This document shows, piece after piece, positions 27,101 through 34,219 of a stretch of DNA of 36,637 nt. The stretch lies in NCBI GenBank assembly GCA_030605565.1, contig JAUWIB010000125.1:1-36637 (forward strand), read 5' to 3'. A model generated the notes under the pieces. The model did no database searches. It saw nothing but the letters and a program-made list of their open reading frames with translations, and was not told the DNA's origin. A program made the translations under genes and the position numbers. Within the stretch, counting starts at the first letter, position 1; every line of letters begins with the position of its first letter. Source of the DNA: a bacterium (GTDB lineage: Bacteria > Zixibacteria > MSB-5A5 > GN15 > FEB-12).

Positions 27101-27911
27101 TTCCCGTGGTGGGGTCGTAGGCGACATCGATACAACTGGTCGAGTCGGAAACATACAACACCTGCTCCCATGTCGAGCCGCCGTTCTGCGAACGATATAG
27201 TCCCCGATCCGGGTTGGTGGCGCCGAAATGCTTGCCGGCCGCGGCCACGAACAGCGTTTCCGGCCGCAACGGATCGATCACGATCCGACCGATATGGTAA
27301 CTTGAATCGAGCCCTACGTGGGTCCAGGTTGCCCCGGAATCAGTCGACTTATAGATGCCGGCGCCCTCGTAAGTGTCAGCGGCGGCGTTGGCCTCACCGG
27401 TACCGACGTAGATGGTGCCAGCGTCCCAAGGGTGAATCGCGATAGCACCAATCGATGGCGTGCCGACGTCGTCGAAGATCGGCGTCCAACTATTACCGCC
27501 GTCATACGACTTGAATACACCCCCCGCTGCGGCGCCGGCATAGACAATGTTCGGCTGGCTGGGGTGCACGCCGATATCCGTAATGCGTCCCGGGATGTTG
27601 GTAGGGCCGGCCTCACCCCAGCTTATGGCCTTGGCGTGGTCTGCGTACTTAAGGCGAGCTGCTTGTGTCGCCTCTACCGCCGCCAGTTGTTTGCCCGGCG
27701 GGATAGTGTTGTAGGGGCGCGAACGCTGGTCGTAGAACCAGTCGTTGGGACGCTGCTTGAGTTTCGGGACCTTGCCTTTGTTCTTCCAGATGTAAGGGAT
27801 GATCTCGGTGTAGAAGGCGTTGTCCGGTTCTGTCGGACGGTCGGGCATCAGCCAGAAGGCAGCCGCAGCCACTACGATTGCACAGCCTGCATACAAGAAA
27901 AGTTTCTTCAT
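24153..27911 (-). CDS. Secreted Asp-box beta-propeller protein with TSP3 repeats and dockerin-like C-terminus
   Basis: 1252 residues from ATG 27911, chosen because GAGGA lies 5 nt before it; the in-frame ATG at 27923 has none. An N-terminal signal or anchor is present ([20 protein letters not shown]). Residues about 55-765 form a sortilin/VPS10-like propeller with many Asp boxes: [54 protein letters not shown]. Residues about 770-850 hold calcium-binding thrombospondin type 3 repeats ([38 protein letters not shown]). Residues about 855-1165 are an unrecognised domain with paired Cys and Trp-rich strands. The last 80 residues are a dockerin-like pair, each ending [13 protein letters not shown] or [13 protein letters not shown], with Asp-rich calcium loops ([15 protein letters not shown]). 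No type IX sorting tail is present, unlike the other secreted proteins here. Confidence 0.88.
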   Translation of the reverse strand: MKKLFLYAGCAIVVAAAAFWLMPDRPTEPDNAFYTEIIPYIWKNKGKVPKLKQRPNDWFYDQRSRPYNTIPPGKQLAAVEATQAARLKYADHAKAISWGEAGPTNIPGRITDIGVHPSQPNIVYAGAAAGGVFKSYDGGNSWTPIFDDVGTPSIGAIAIHPWDAGTIYVGTGEANAAADTYEGAGIYKSTDSGATWTHVGLDSSYHIGRIVIDPLRPETLFVAAAGKHFGATNPDRGLYRSQNGGSTWEQVLYVSDSTSCIDVAYDPTTGIVLAAMWQKVRYVDIHKIYGGITSGIYRSTDHGDSWTLLTSANGLPDPIDSCGRIGLTMEPNTGTSYALYNNLNTYDLLGMYRSDDYGANWYRVNDGALQGTFGGFGWYFGQVRVSPGNPNTVFSLGVRLYRSLNGGTSWSNVTGATHVDHHAMWINPSDPDMIYAGCDGGMNISSDGGYSWTPLENMPNTQFYAISIDPLQPQRLYGGTQDNGTNRTLTGALDDWDHIFGGDGFYTLVDPRSSDVIYCEYQWGHMYKSTDGGFGWDWAMNGIDYSSDRHNWNTPIVMDPRNPDILYYGSNRLWKTSDAALNWNVVSGELTGGPYPDKPNHGTITTIDVSRANPQVVWVGTDDARVQVTTNGGDSWTDVSAGFPDRWVTRVVTDPYDAQIAYVTISGYQWSEMMPHIFRTDNTGASWTSVSGDLPDIPVNDLIIDPHIADRLYAGTDVGVWATDNGGANWYPIDNGAPISTVHDLAFHIPTRKLVAGTHGRSMFMTNIDCPGVTDSDGDGIMDECDNCPDDYNPDQADADGDLVGDVCDDCTDSDGDGFGNPGVAGNTCPDDNCPYTWNPGQEDSDGDGVGDACDYRVPMWDTVSTGCTQLIVGTNGNFGKQGQWGANLDYANFGDCEPWQGIYVYDGSPVICYDNGQEIVAGWAIFGDNRYHLVDDQRLPVPTQSGPTCEVYESGTFVTQDSTLALEKTWWAPVGNPTCNFVIQLLRVYSYDGQTHTGLAIGEAIDWDIPSDGGSPNTGNYQYDDLVRLIYLRGTEEDQSGCQLCTDRYGGQAWLGFHYNDTCAFDTAGPYGAYTADNTVYVWPNSGFVPAEMYENMQQAGFSADPTPVDQHAVMTYFANHTLDAQDTLHVYTALITIMEGDSADLYNSATQAYDWFRAEILPSCGTCCMLPIRGNVDYDGSDNIDISDLVYLVDYMFNSGPAPTCWEEANIDGSGPVNPPSDGPSDIDISDLVHLVDYMFTGGPPPVDCP

Positions 27912-28013
27912 GGCGTTCCTCATTCACAAAAGAGTGAGCACGTCTGACCGTGCCTGTAGTTCGAGTTAGTACAACGACCTCAGAGTCGGTAAAGTGATTC
28001 CCATTATCGTTTT

Positions 28014-28041
28014 ATAATAGCTCAAGGGCCGGTAATGTCAA
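28014..28041 (-). promoter_or_regulatory. Promoter of the propeller-dockerin gene
   Basis: Minus strand: perfect TTGACA (28041-28036), 16-nt spacer, TATTAT (28019-28014), immediately followed by AAAA. The transcript leader would be about 95 nt. This is the strongest sigma70-type promoter in the window. Confidence 0.6.
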
Positions 28042-28103
28042 TTACAAAACGAGTTGGACTTTCCCCAAAAAATCTATGGGTTGAACAGTGATATTTGGTA
28101 TTT

Positions 28104-28177
28104 GTGATCGGCGTACGTCCCCGTGCGCCGACAACTTTTCGGGGTGAACGCGGTAGACGAGGACGTCCACGGCGCAC
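28104..28177 (-). repeat. Dispersed repeat module B, left inverted copy
   Basis: 74 nt. Its reverse complement matches 30263-30338 almost perfectly apart from a 7-versus-9-nt centre and two single changes. The two copies face each other across the orphan gene at 28740-30158. Terminal segments GTCGGCGTAC and GCGGTAGACGAGGACGTCC are conserved. Confidence 0.85.
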
Positions 28178-28183
28178 AAAGCA

Positions 28184-28216
28184 CCGCGCAGGGGGCGGCC
28201 TTGTGTCGTCCCAATG
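28184..28216 (-). repeat. Dispersed repeat module A, copy 2
   Basis: Reverse complement CATTGGGACGACACAAGGCC and on, 31 of 33 identical to 12606-12638. On the minus strand module B follows after 6 nt, giving an A-B composite. Confidence 0.75.
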
Positions 28217-28243
28217 GAACCCACTTCCAGTTCTCCTTCCTCT

Positions 28244-28313
28244 GTCATACTGGCGAAAGCCAGTATCCAGTCTTCGAATACAGACCTGGATGCCGGATCA
28301 AGTCCGGCATGAC
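28244..28313. repeat. Double-hairpin dispersed repeat 'D'
   Basis: GTC, then hairpin ATACTGGC-GAAA-GCCAGTAT (28247-28266), about 23 nt, then hairpin ATGCCGGA-TCAAG-TCCGGCAT (28290-28310), then GAC. ATCCAG (28265-28270) and CTGGAT (28286-28291) add an inner pair, so the whole element is an imperfect palindrome. Its reverse translation 'CHAGLDPASRS...WILAFASMTE' is the familiar repeat-derived pseudo-peptide found annotated in many genomes. Confidence 0.8.
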
Positions 28314-28739
28314 ATGTCGTTCCACTTTCTGAAAACACCAACCCCTTGATTCAATTTACATTAACAGAAATCTCCAACCATTTCTGGGGAAGGTCCTGCA
28401 AAACGGTGTGTAGACGAGCGTCGAAGCTCCGCTAACGCAACTTGGAACGTCACTGACTGGCTTGGACAATTGGTAAGTGGGTGAATTGCCGAAATGGCTT
28501 AATCTACGGCCGAAGTTGCCGATTAGAGAAAGAGAGTGGCTTCAGCAGGGTGGTGCTGATTGCCGCCCACAAGAGTGAGATGGCGGCATCATGATGAGGG
28601 GGAGGGCACGTCCGAATTGAGGTGACCGCGTAGACAGTTATAGCTGTCGTGGACGCGTCGATTGTTTGCCTACTAAATGTCAACGTGACCCCTGGGACGG
28701 ACAGTTCTGGTCCACCGGAAAGGGACAGAGATACAGCGT

Positions 28740-30158
28740 ATGGGAAATACAGCTTGCCCCCTGGCTATGAAAGACGCCGGAAAAACCGCTAACACCGGCA
28801 ACACACCGAGCAAGATACTGTTTGTAAACTGGCCAACCGACCAGCAAGCTGACCATCATTGCGATCTACTGGCCGGACATGACTTTAGCGATTATGGTAT
28901 TGTGTTTCTGGACCCGCTGGAGTTCGCTGTTGCGCACGGTCTGCGGTCCAATTGCGAACGTCTGTCTGAATCCGAGTACATTTCCTACAATGAACGCGAA
29001 TTCGGTCACTTCCTGACCGGCATCAAACGAGCGTCCGAGTCACTGCGGGAACTGCTGCATAAAGGCGGTCTGCTTGTGATCCGTTCGCAAATACCGAATT
29101 CCCATATCAAAGTCCGCAAACGGTCATCTGCCGGTAGCGGCTCCTACACCGAATCGGTTTTGTCGGCGTTTTTCTGGCTGGAGGATATTCTGGGCAAGTA
29201 TACATTCAATAGTTGCCGAGTGAAAGCCATCCGATTCGTGGCGCCGGGCGATCCCCTTAGTAAGCCGTTTGCGCGGGCCGGTGTCGACTGCGTGCAGACG
29301 CAGGACTTCATTGAAAAGGGTCAGCGTGAGGTGGTTGCGGCGGGTGGAGCGTATTTCAAAGATCCGGTGGTCTCCCGCATCGTCTGCGATGACTGGCGTG
29401 GGCTTGTCTATGTCATTCCGAAATTCCGCGTCCTGCACGAGGAACGTATGCTGGTTGAGGCGTTTCAACAGATCGTCGGTTGCCACAAACGTCAGTCCCG
29501 TCGGCCCACGTGGATAACCCGCTACAATACCGAGCTGGATGAATTGAGCCCATTCAAAAGCGATATCGATCTGGCTAAGGCACAGTTGGAGGCGATCCAT
29601 ATACAACTTACCAAGCTCCAACGCAAACAAGATGACCTCCGGCGGGTGACGAGTATCTTGTACCAGTGCCGCGAAGAACTGACCTCGGCGGTTTCGATCG
29701 CCCTTGCATTGCTGGAGTATGATGTCCGGGTACTCGACGCCTGTGAAAACGGCCAAGTGTTGGAAGCAGTGGAAAAGGGGACTAAAGGTGCGCGTGTGAT
29801 TTTCATGGCGGCGGCCTGCGATGAGGGACCACTGCCGTCATCGAACCTGGTCCAACTCATAGATATCGTCGATAAGCAACAATCCAACGTCCGGGTCAAG
29901 GGCGTCCTGATCGGCAACGCTGATCGTAGCAAGCCGCCCGAGGAGCGTACCGCCTGGTTTGACCAGGATTGCCTCGAGTTGGCCCGGCAGTCCGATCTCT
30001 GTCTGCTGCCGACACTCGAACTCTTCACCATCGTCAGCCATCTTTTGAGACGGTCCGACTCTTCAAACCTCAAGAGCATCAAGGCCTCTATCCGTCGCGA
30101 CATCTTCGCGTGTGATTCTCATTTCGAGCTAAATCGCAAGAAATACGGTCTGGTGTAG
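28740..30158 (+). CDS. Orphan protein with coiled coil and degenerate restriction-endonuclease-like C-terminal domain
   Basis: 472 residues, not a gene I can name. Residues about 26-250 look like a cytoplasmic alpha/beta domain (ILFVNWPTDQQADHHCDLLA, YGIVFLDPLEFAVAHGL, ELLHKGGLLVIRSQIPNSHI). Residues about 268-305 are a heptad-like coiled coil (AKAQLEAIHIQLTKLQRKQD). Residues about 306-472 resemble the small PD-(D/E)xK-like domain that ends KGVLIGN...PPEER...F and LCLLPTLELF; these family traits are kept. The place where active members have E-V-K reads VIFMAAACDEGPLPSS, so catalytic Glu and Lys seem lost. No signal peptide or membrane helix. The start is uncertain: no good ribosome binding site precedes ATG 28740. 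It stands alone between inverted repeat copies. Confidence 0.75.
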   Translation: MGNTACPLAMKDAGKTANTGNTPSKILFVNWPTDQQADHHCDLLAGHDFSDYGIVFLDPLEFAVAHGLRSNCERLSESEYISYNEREFGHFLTGIKRASESLRELLHKGGLLVIRSQIPNSHIKVRKRSSAGSGSYTESVLSAFFWLEDILGKYTFNSCRVKAIRFVAPGDPLSKPFARAGVDCVQTQDFIEKGQREVVAAGGAYFKDPVVSRIVCDDWRGLVYVIPKFRVLHEERMLVEAFQQIVGCHKRQSRRPTWITRYNTELDELSPFKSDIDLAKAQLEAIHIQLTKLQRKQDDLRRVTSILYQCREELTSAVSIALALLEYDVRVLDACENGQVLEAVEKGTKGARVIFMAAACDEGPLPSSNLVQLIDIVDKQQSNVRVKGVLIGNADRSKPPEERTAWFDQDCLELARQSDLCLLPTLELFTIVSHLLRRSDSSNLKSIKASIRRDIFACDSHFELNRKKYGLV

Positions 30159-30168
30159 TTGCTCCATT

Positions 30169-30191
30169 GCCCAGGCCGGACGAGCCTGGGC
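30169..30191 (+). terminator. GC-rich hairpin after the orphan gene (possible terminator)
   Basis: GCCCAGGC, loop CGGACGA, GCCTGGGC: perfect 8-bp stem starting 11 nt after the stop codon. No T run follows, so termination is not certain. Confidence 0.4.
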
Positions 30192-30262
30192 ACGGCGGCC
30201 ACCTGTAGGCGGCTGTGTTTGTGGTGTCCTGCCATTCTACGAAACAAACCAACAGCGATTTA

Positions 30263-30338
30263 GTGCGCGGTGGACGTCCTCGTCTACCGCGTTCACCCCG
30301 CGATACATAGTCGGCGCACGGGGACGTACGCCGACCAC
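30263..30338 (+). repeat. Dispersed repeat module B, right inverted copy
   Basis: 76 nt starting GTGCGCGGTGGACGTCCTCG and ending GGACGTACGCCGACCAC. Inverted relative to 28104-28177. The rest of the 30159-30526 gap holds the hairpin above and the promoter of the protease gene. Confidence 0.85.
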
Positions 30339-30391
30339 GAGATTAGCTTGTGTCCTGAGGACGTAGTCACGCGGCGGCAACGCTTATTGCC

Positions 30392-30419
30392 TTGACAACT
30401 ATTTGGTTGACGGTATCTT
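30392..30419 (+). promoter_or_regulatory. Candidate promoter of the protease-propeller operon
   Basis: Perfect TTGACA (30392-30397), 16-nt spacer, TATCTT (30414-30419, 4 of 6). The leader would be about 100 nt to ATG 30527. Confidence 0.4.
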
Positions 30420-30526
30420 GGAAGAGATGAGACTTCAGCTAAACAGGACCGCTAACCGGTTCGTCTCATACGTGGAAACCCCAGAGTCGGCCCCTCACGG
30501 CGTACTACTTATAGGATATGTATAGT

Positions 30527-33500
30527 ATGACGACAAAACCTGTTCGAGCGTTTGCTGCCGTGATGGTCATGGTGCTACTCATGGTAGCATCAGGCGAAGC
30601 CGTGTACCGTGACAACGGACCGATCGGTCCGGTGCCGGGGAAGTTCATTGTGAAGCTTAAGCCACAGGCCCGTATGGAGACATTGAACCAGTCCCTCGGC
30701 CGTGGAAATCGTCTCGAGAGGTTCTCGAACCTGCAACTGAGGGAAGACCTCATCGGTTCAGAAGGTTTCTCTCGCGTACACATTTTTCGCACCGAATTCA
30801 AATCGCTGGCCGCGGCCGATGTGGCGGCATTACTCGGCGAAGATAACGTGGAATATGTGGAGCCGGATTATTACATTCAGTTTTTCGCCATGCCGGCCGA
30901 CTCGCTTTTCGTTAACCAATGGTACCTCTATAATGAAGGCCAGTCTTATTACGGTATTCTCCGTAATGATGGTTACTACAACGATGTCCTGGTTACGAAG
31001 ACGGGCACCATCGAAAAGGACATGCGGCTCTGGCCGCTGTACTATTTCTCACCCGCCGAGACGACCAAAGTGGTAGTGGCGATAGTCGACACCGGGGTCG
31101 ACCTGTTGCATCCGGAACTTCAGGGTCGCTTCTGGCGAAACGACGACGAGATCCCGAATAACGACATCGATGATGACCATAACGGGTTTGTAGACGATAC
31201 TCTGGGGTACGACGTGTCGGGCGATGTCCAAACACTGTTCGACCCGATCGGGGATAACGACCCGACCGACGAAGTTGGTCACGGCACACATATCGCCGGG
31301 ATCGTGGCGGCCAATTCGAACGCTCCAGGGGTCGCGGGAATCGTGCCGTTTGCCGAAATAATGCCGGTTAAGATTCGTCCCAACGCCACTACGGCCGTCG
31401 GTGTGGCGGGTATCATTTACGCTGTCAATGCCGGCGCCCAGGTGATCAATATCAGTTGGGGGACACCGTTCTTGTCGGGTCTGTTGGAGGAAGCGATGGA
31501 GTTCGCGCGAGCCAACGGCGTGTTCGTAGCCGTAGCGCCCGGTAACACCGGCAGCAATGACCGCTTCTTCCCGGCTGCATACGACTCGACTTTTGCCGTC
31601 GCAGCCGGTAACTCCGACGGCAATATGACCGATTTCTCCACCTGGGGTGCTCACATTGACATCGTGGCGCCCGGTCTCGATATCCTTTCGCTGAGAGCCG
31701 ACGGTACTGACATGTACGCTAAGGGCGGCGAACCCGACGTGCGGATCATCGACAGCCTGTATTATCTGGCCGACGGAACATCTATGGCAGCACCGATGGT
31801 GGCCGGTGCGGCGGCGCTCCTGAAGGCGTTCAGGCCGGACCTGGCGCTGGACGAACTGGAAGAGATACTCAGAATGGGCGCTGACGATCTGATCGATCCC
31901 CTCGACAACGGAGACAGCCTTGTCGGTCCCGATACTGTTTGTGGTTACGGCTACATGAATGTGGCCGCATCGTACGACCTTCTGTGGCATGGAGGCATCC
32001 ACATAGTGGAACCTCAACGGCGGCACAGATACACTAGTGACTTCGTAGTTCGTATTGCCCCGGTCGCATCATACGAGGGAAGCTGGCAACTGGACTACTC
32101 CGTTAGTCCCGGGTCCGAGGATTGGCAATACCTGGCATCTGGGACATCACTGCCGGGCGATTCAGTGGCTTACTTATTTGACGATCAGTCGCAGGAAGGG
32201 TACCTTAATTTCCGGCTGACCGATCAATACGGCAATCGGTCGTATACCAACTGTGTGCACATCCGGCGCCAGAAACTCGAGTTGACGGCGCCAATCGACG
32301 GATCGGAAGTGAAATACCATATTCCGGTCTTTGGCAGCGCTTACGGTCCGGAGTTTGACTCCATGCTCGTTGCCTATCGCAAACAACTGGGCCCCCTGGT
32401 GCGTCTGGATGGTTCCACCGGCGAGTACTTCGATTCACTGCTGTTTGACTGGTCGGTGTCCGGCGTGGACACGGGGATATTTCATGTTTATCTCTATGGT
32501 TACTTCGGTTCCGGTTTGGTCATCGATTCAGCTACTGTGAATGTGGTGTCGGCTTTTGCGACCGGTTGGCCTCAAAGCATAGCTGGTCGACCGGGTCTGA
32601 CCGCCTCCTGCGCTGATCTCGATCGCGACGGCACCCGCGAGATCATTATCCCGACCAGTGGTGGGGTCTATATGTTCCATGCCACCGGAGTTCTGGCCGA
32701 CGGTTTTCCGGTTCTCCCCGACATCAACTTCCGAAGTGTGCCGGCGATATATGACGTCGATCGCGACGGTCAGGATGAGATTATCTGTACCAGCCGCGAC
32801 AGTCTGCACGTCTTCAACTTTGACGGTAGCAATGTCGACGGTTGGCCGGTGGCGATGTTCACCGGCCAGATTCCCTTCGGGTACGGCTTTCCTAATGTTA
32901 CGGTAGCGCAATTGGGGCAGGGCGAAGATTCGGCGATTGTCCTTATCAACAAGATCGGGCAGATTCTCGCCTACGAGTTCAATGGTGATCCGTACTTCTA
33001 CTCTCTGGATGGGTTGTTTGCATCGTTTGACCCACGGATATCCGATTCCTACGGTTATGGCGGGCCGACCTCACCGTTTGTTACTTCCACCGATCTGGAC
33101 GGCGATGGTTTGAACGAGGTGATTGCCTCCTACAGTTCGCCCGAACCAACCAGCGGTCTGGGCCTGTTCGACGCTCGCACCGGACTGCCCGCCTATGGTA
33201 TGGACGCGCCTATCATAGAGAGCATACCGAGAGTGTACGGCACCGTTCTGGCCGACCTGACCGACGATGGTCTTCCCGAAATCATTACCTTGGGCCGCGA
33301 CAACGCTGGGGTCATGACGATTTGGGTCAAGACCAACGGTGTCGATGATCTGCCGGGCTGGCCGGTAGCGATACCGAGTGTCGAACTGTGGATCGGCTCC
33401 TATCCGATTGCAGCCGATCTCGACCTTGATCGCATCCCTGAAATACTCTGCACCTTCTTCGAGTATGACATTGCTTCGTTGTACATCTTTCGTGCCGACG

Positions 33501-34219
33501 GCACGCCGTATGTCGATCGCGACGGGTGGGCCAGCGGCGAAGCCTTCACGGAGCCGGTAACCTTTGGCACACCTACCGTGGCTAACCTCACGGGCGATGA
33601 TTATCCGGAGATTATCATCCGTTCCGGCCACATTCTACCGGGCACCGGCACTGAGCAAGTCTATATCCTCGACTATCAGGCGCAGCCGCTGCCCGGCTGG
33701 CCGGTGGCAACACCCACTCGGCCCTCTCAGGTGTTCTCCTCCCGATACCCACCCCTGGTTGAGGATTTGGACAATGACGGTCTGGTCGAGTTGATTCTGG
33801 TGACTGACGGACTTGAAATCCTGGTGTGGGATTTTGATGCTTCCTCTGATAACGACCGCAATCGTGGTCGCTTCCTGATGGACAATATCAACAGCGGCAT
33901 TCTGCCTCCCTCGCTGTTGCCGACGGCCGTTGAGGACGACCCAACCACCTTGCCTCAGACCACTCACCTGGCACAGAACTATCCCAATCCGTTCAATCCA
34001 ATTACAACTATCGAGTTGAGCCTGCCGCGTCTTACCCACGTTGAGTTGTCTGTTTTCAATATTCTCGGCCGCAAGGTAGCTGTTCTTGTCGATGGCGTTA
34101 TGAAAATGGGGCGTCATCGCATTCAATTCGACGGCACTGATCTGGCCAGTGGGGTCTACTTGTACCGCATGAAAACATCCGACCAGACGACTACCAGAAA
34201 AATGGTGCTTATGAAATGA
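30527..34219 (+). CDS. Secreted subtilisin-like serine protease (S8) with FG-GAP/VCBS-like repeats and sorting domain
   Basis: 1230 residues. I take ATG 30527 over ATG 30518: AGGA is 10 nt before the former but only 1 nt before the latter. A signal peptide (AAVMVMVLLMVASGEA) is followed by an inhibitor-I9-like propeptide (PGKFIVKLKPQARMETLNQ ... VEYVEPDYYIQ). The S8 catalytic triad is intact: Asp188 in VAIVDTGVD, His252 in EVGHGTHIAG, Ser419 in DGTSMAAPMVAGAAALLK, with oxyanion Asn340 in APGNTGSND. Residues about 680-1125 contain FG-GAP/VCBS-type Asp-rich repeats (DLDRDGTREIII, DVDRDGQDEIIC, DLDGDGLNEVIA, DLDNDGLVELIL), a likely calcium-stabilised propeller. The last 85 residues are a FlgD-like sorting domain (NYPNPFNPITTIELSL, VFNILGRKVAVLVDG, GVYLYRMK). 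It overlaps the next gene by ATGA. Confidence 0.95.
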   Translation: MTTKPVRAFAAVMVMVLLMVASGEAVYRDNGPIGPVPGKFIVKLKPQARMETLNQSLGRGNRLERFSNLQLREDLIGSEGFSRVHIFRTEFKSLAAADVAALLGEDNVEYVEPDYYIQFFAMPADSLFVNQWYLYNEGQSYYGILRNDGYYNDVLVTKTGTIEKDMRLWPLYYFSPAETTKVVVAIVDTGVDLLHPELQGRFWRNDDEIPNNDIDDDHNGFVDDTLGYDVSGDVQTLFDPIGDNDPTDEVGHGTHIAGIVAANSNAPGVAGIVPFAEIMPVKIRPNATTAVGVAGIIYAVNAGAQVINISWGTPFLSGLLEEAMEFARANGVFVAVAPGNTGSNDRFFPAAYDSTFAVAAGNSDGNMTDFSTWGAHIDIVAPGLDILSLRADGTDMYAKGGEPDVRIIDSLYYLADGTSMAAPMVAGAAALLKAFRPDLALDELEEILRMGADDLIDPLDNGDSLVGPDTVCGYGYMNVAASYDLLWHGGIHIVEPQRRHRYTSDFVVRIAPVASYEGSWQLDYSVSPGSEDWQYLASGTSLPGDSVAYLFDDQSQEGYLNFRLTDQYGNRSYTNCVHIRRQKLELTAPIDGSEVKYHIPVFGSAYGPEFDSMLVAYRKQLGPLVRLDGSTGEYFDSLLFDWSVSGVDTGIFHVYLYGYFGSGLVIDSATVNVVSAFATGWPQSIAGRPGLTASCADLDRDGTREIIIPTSGGVYMFHATGVLADGFPVLPDINFRSVPAIYDVDRDGQDEIICTSRDSLHVFNFDGSNVDGWPVAMFTGQIPFGYGFPNVTVAQLGQGEDSAIVLINKIGQILAYEFNGDPYFYSLDGLFASFDPRISDSYGYGGPTSPFVTSTDLDGDGLNEVIASYSSPEPTSGLGLFDARTGLPAYGMDAPIIESIPRVYGTVLADLTDDGLPEIITLGRDNAGVMTIWVKTNGVDDLPGWPVAIPSVELWIGSYPIAADLDLDRIPEILCTFFEYDIASLYIFRADGTPYVDRDGWASGEAFTEPVTFGTPTVANLTGDDYPEIIIRSGHILPGTGTEQVYILDYQAQPLPGWPVATPTRPSQVFSSRYPPLVEDLDNDGLVELILVTDGLEILVWDFDASSDNDRNRGRFLMDNINSGILPPSLLPTAVEDDPTTLPQTTHLAQNYPNPFNPITTIELSLPRLTHVELSVFNILGRKVAVLVDGVMKMGRHRIQFDGTDLASGVYLYRMKTSDQTTTRKMVLMK

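Larger units (their letters stand above)
27924..28739. other. Long intergenic region (about 816 nt) between divergent genes
   Basis: Holds the propeller-dockerin promoter, repeat B (28104-28177), repeat A (28184-28216) and the double-hairpin repeat D (28244-28313). From 28320 to 28739 I see no gene or repeat. A weak plus-strand promoter for the next gene may be TTGAGG (28617-28622), 16 nt, TATAGC (28639-28644). A small palindrome GACAG-TTATAG-CTGTC overlaps that -10. Confidence 0.55.

Noticed and set aside
28042-28341. Short minus-strand frame encoding a CHAGLDPASRS-like peptide
   Set aside because: This is the known translation of a dispersed palindromic repeat (28244-28313), not a protein gene.
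28104-30338. Insertion sequence or transposon
   Set aside because: Inverted repeats flank one gene, but the gene is not transposase-like and I see no target-site duplication at the outer edges.
31049-32026. A 325-codon minus-strand frame inside the protease gene
   Set aside because: It is antisense to the S8 catalytic domain with an intact Asp/His/Ser triad and shows no domain of its own.
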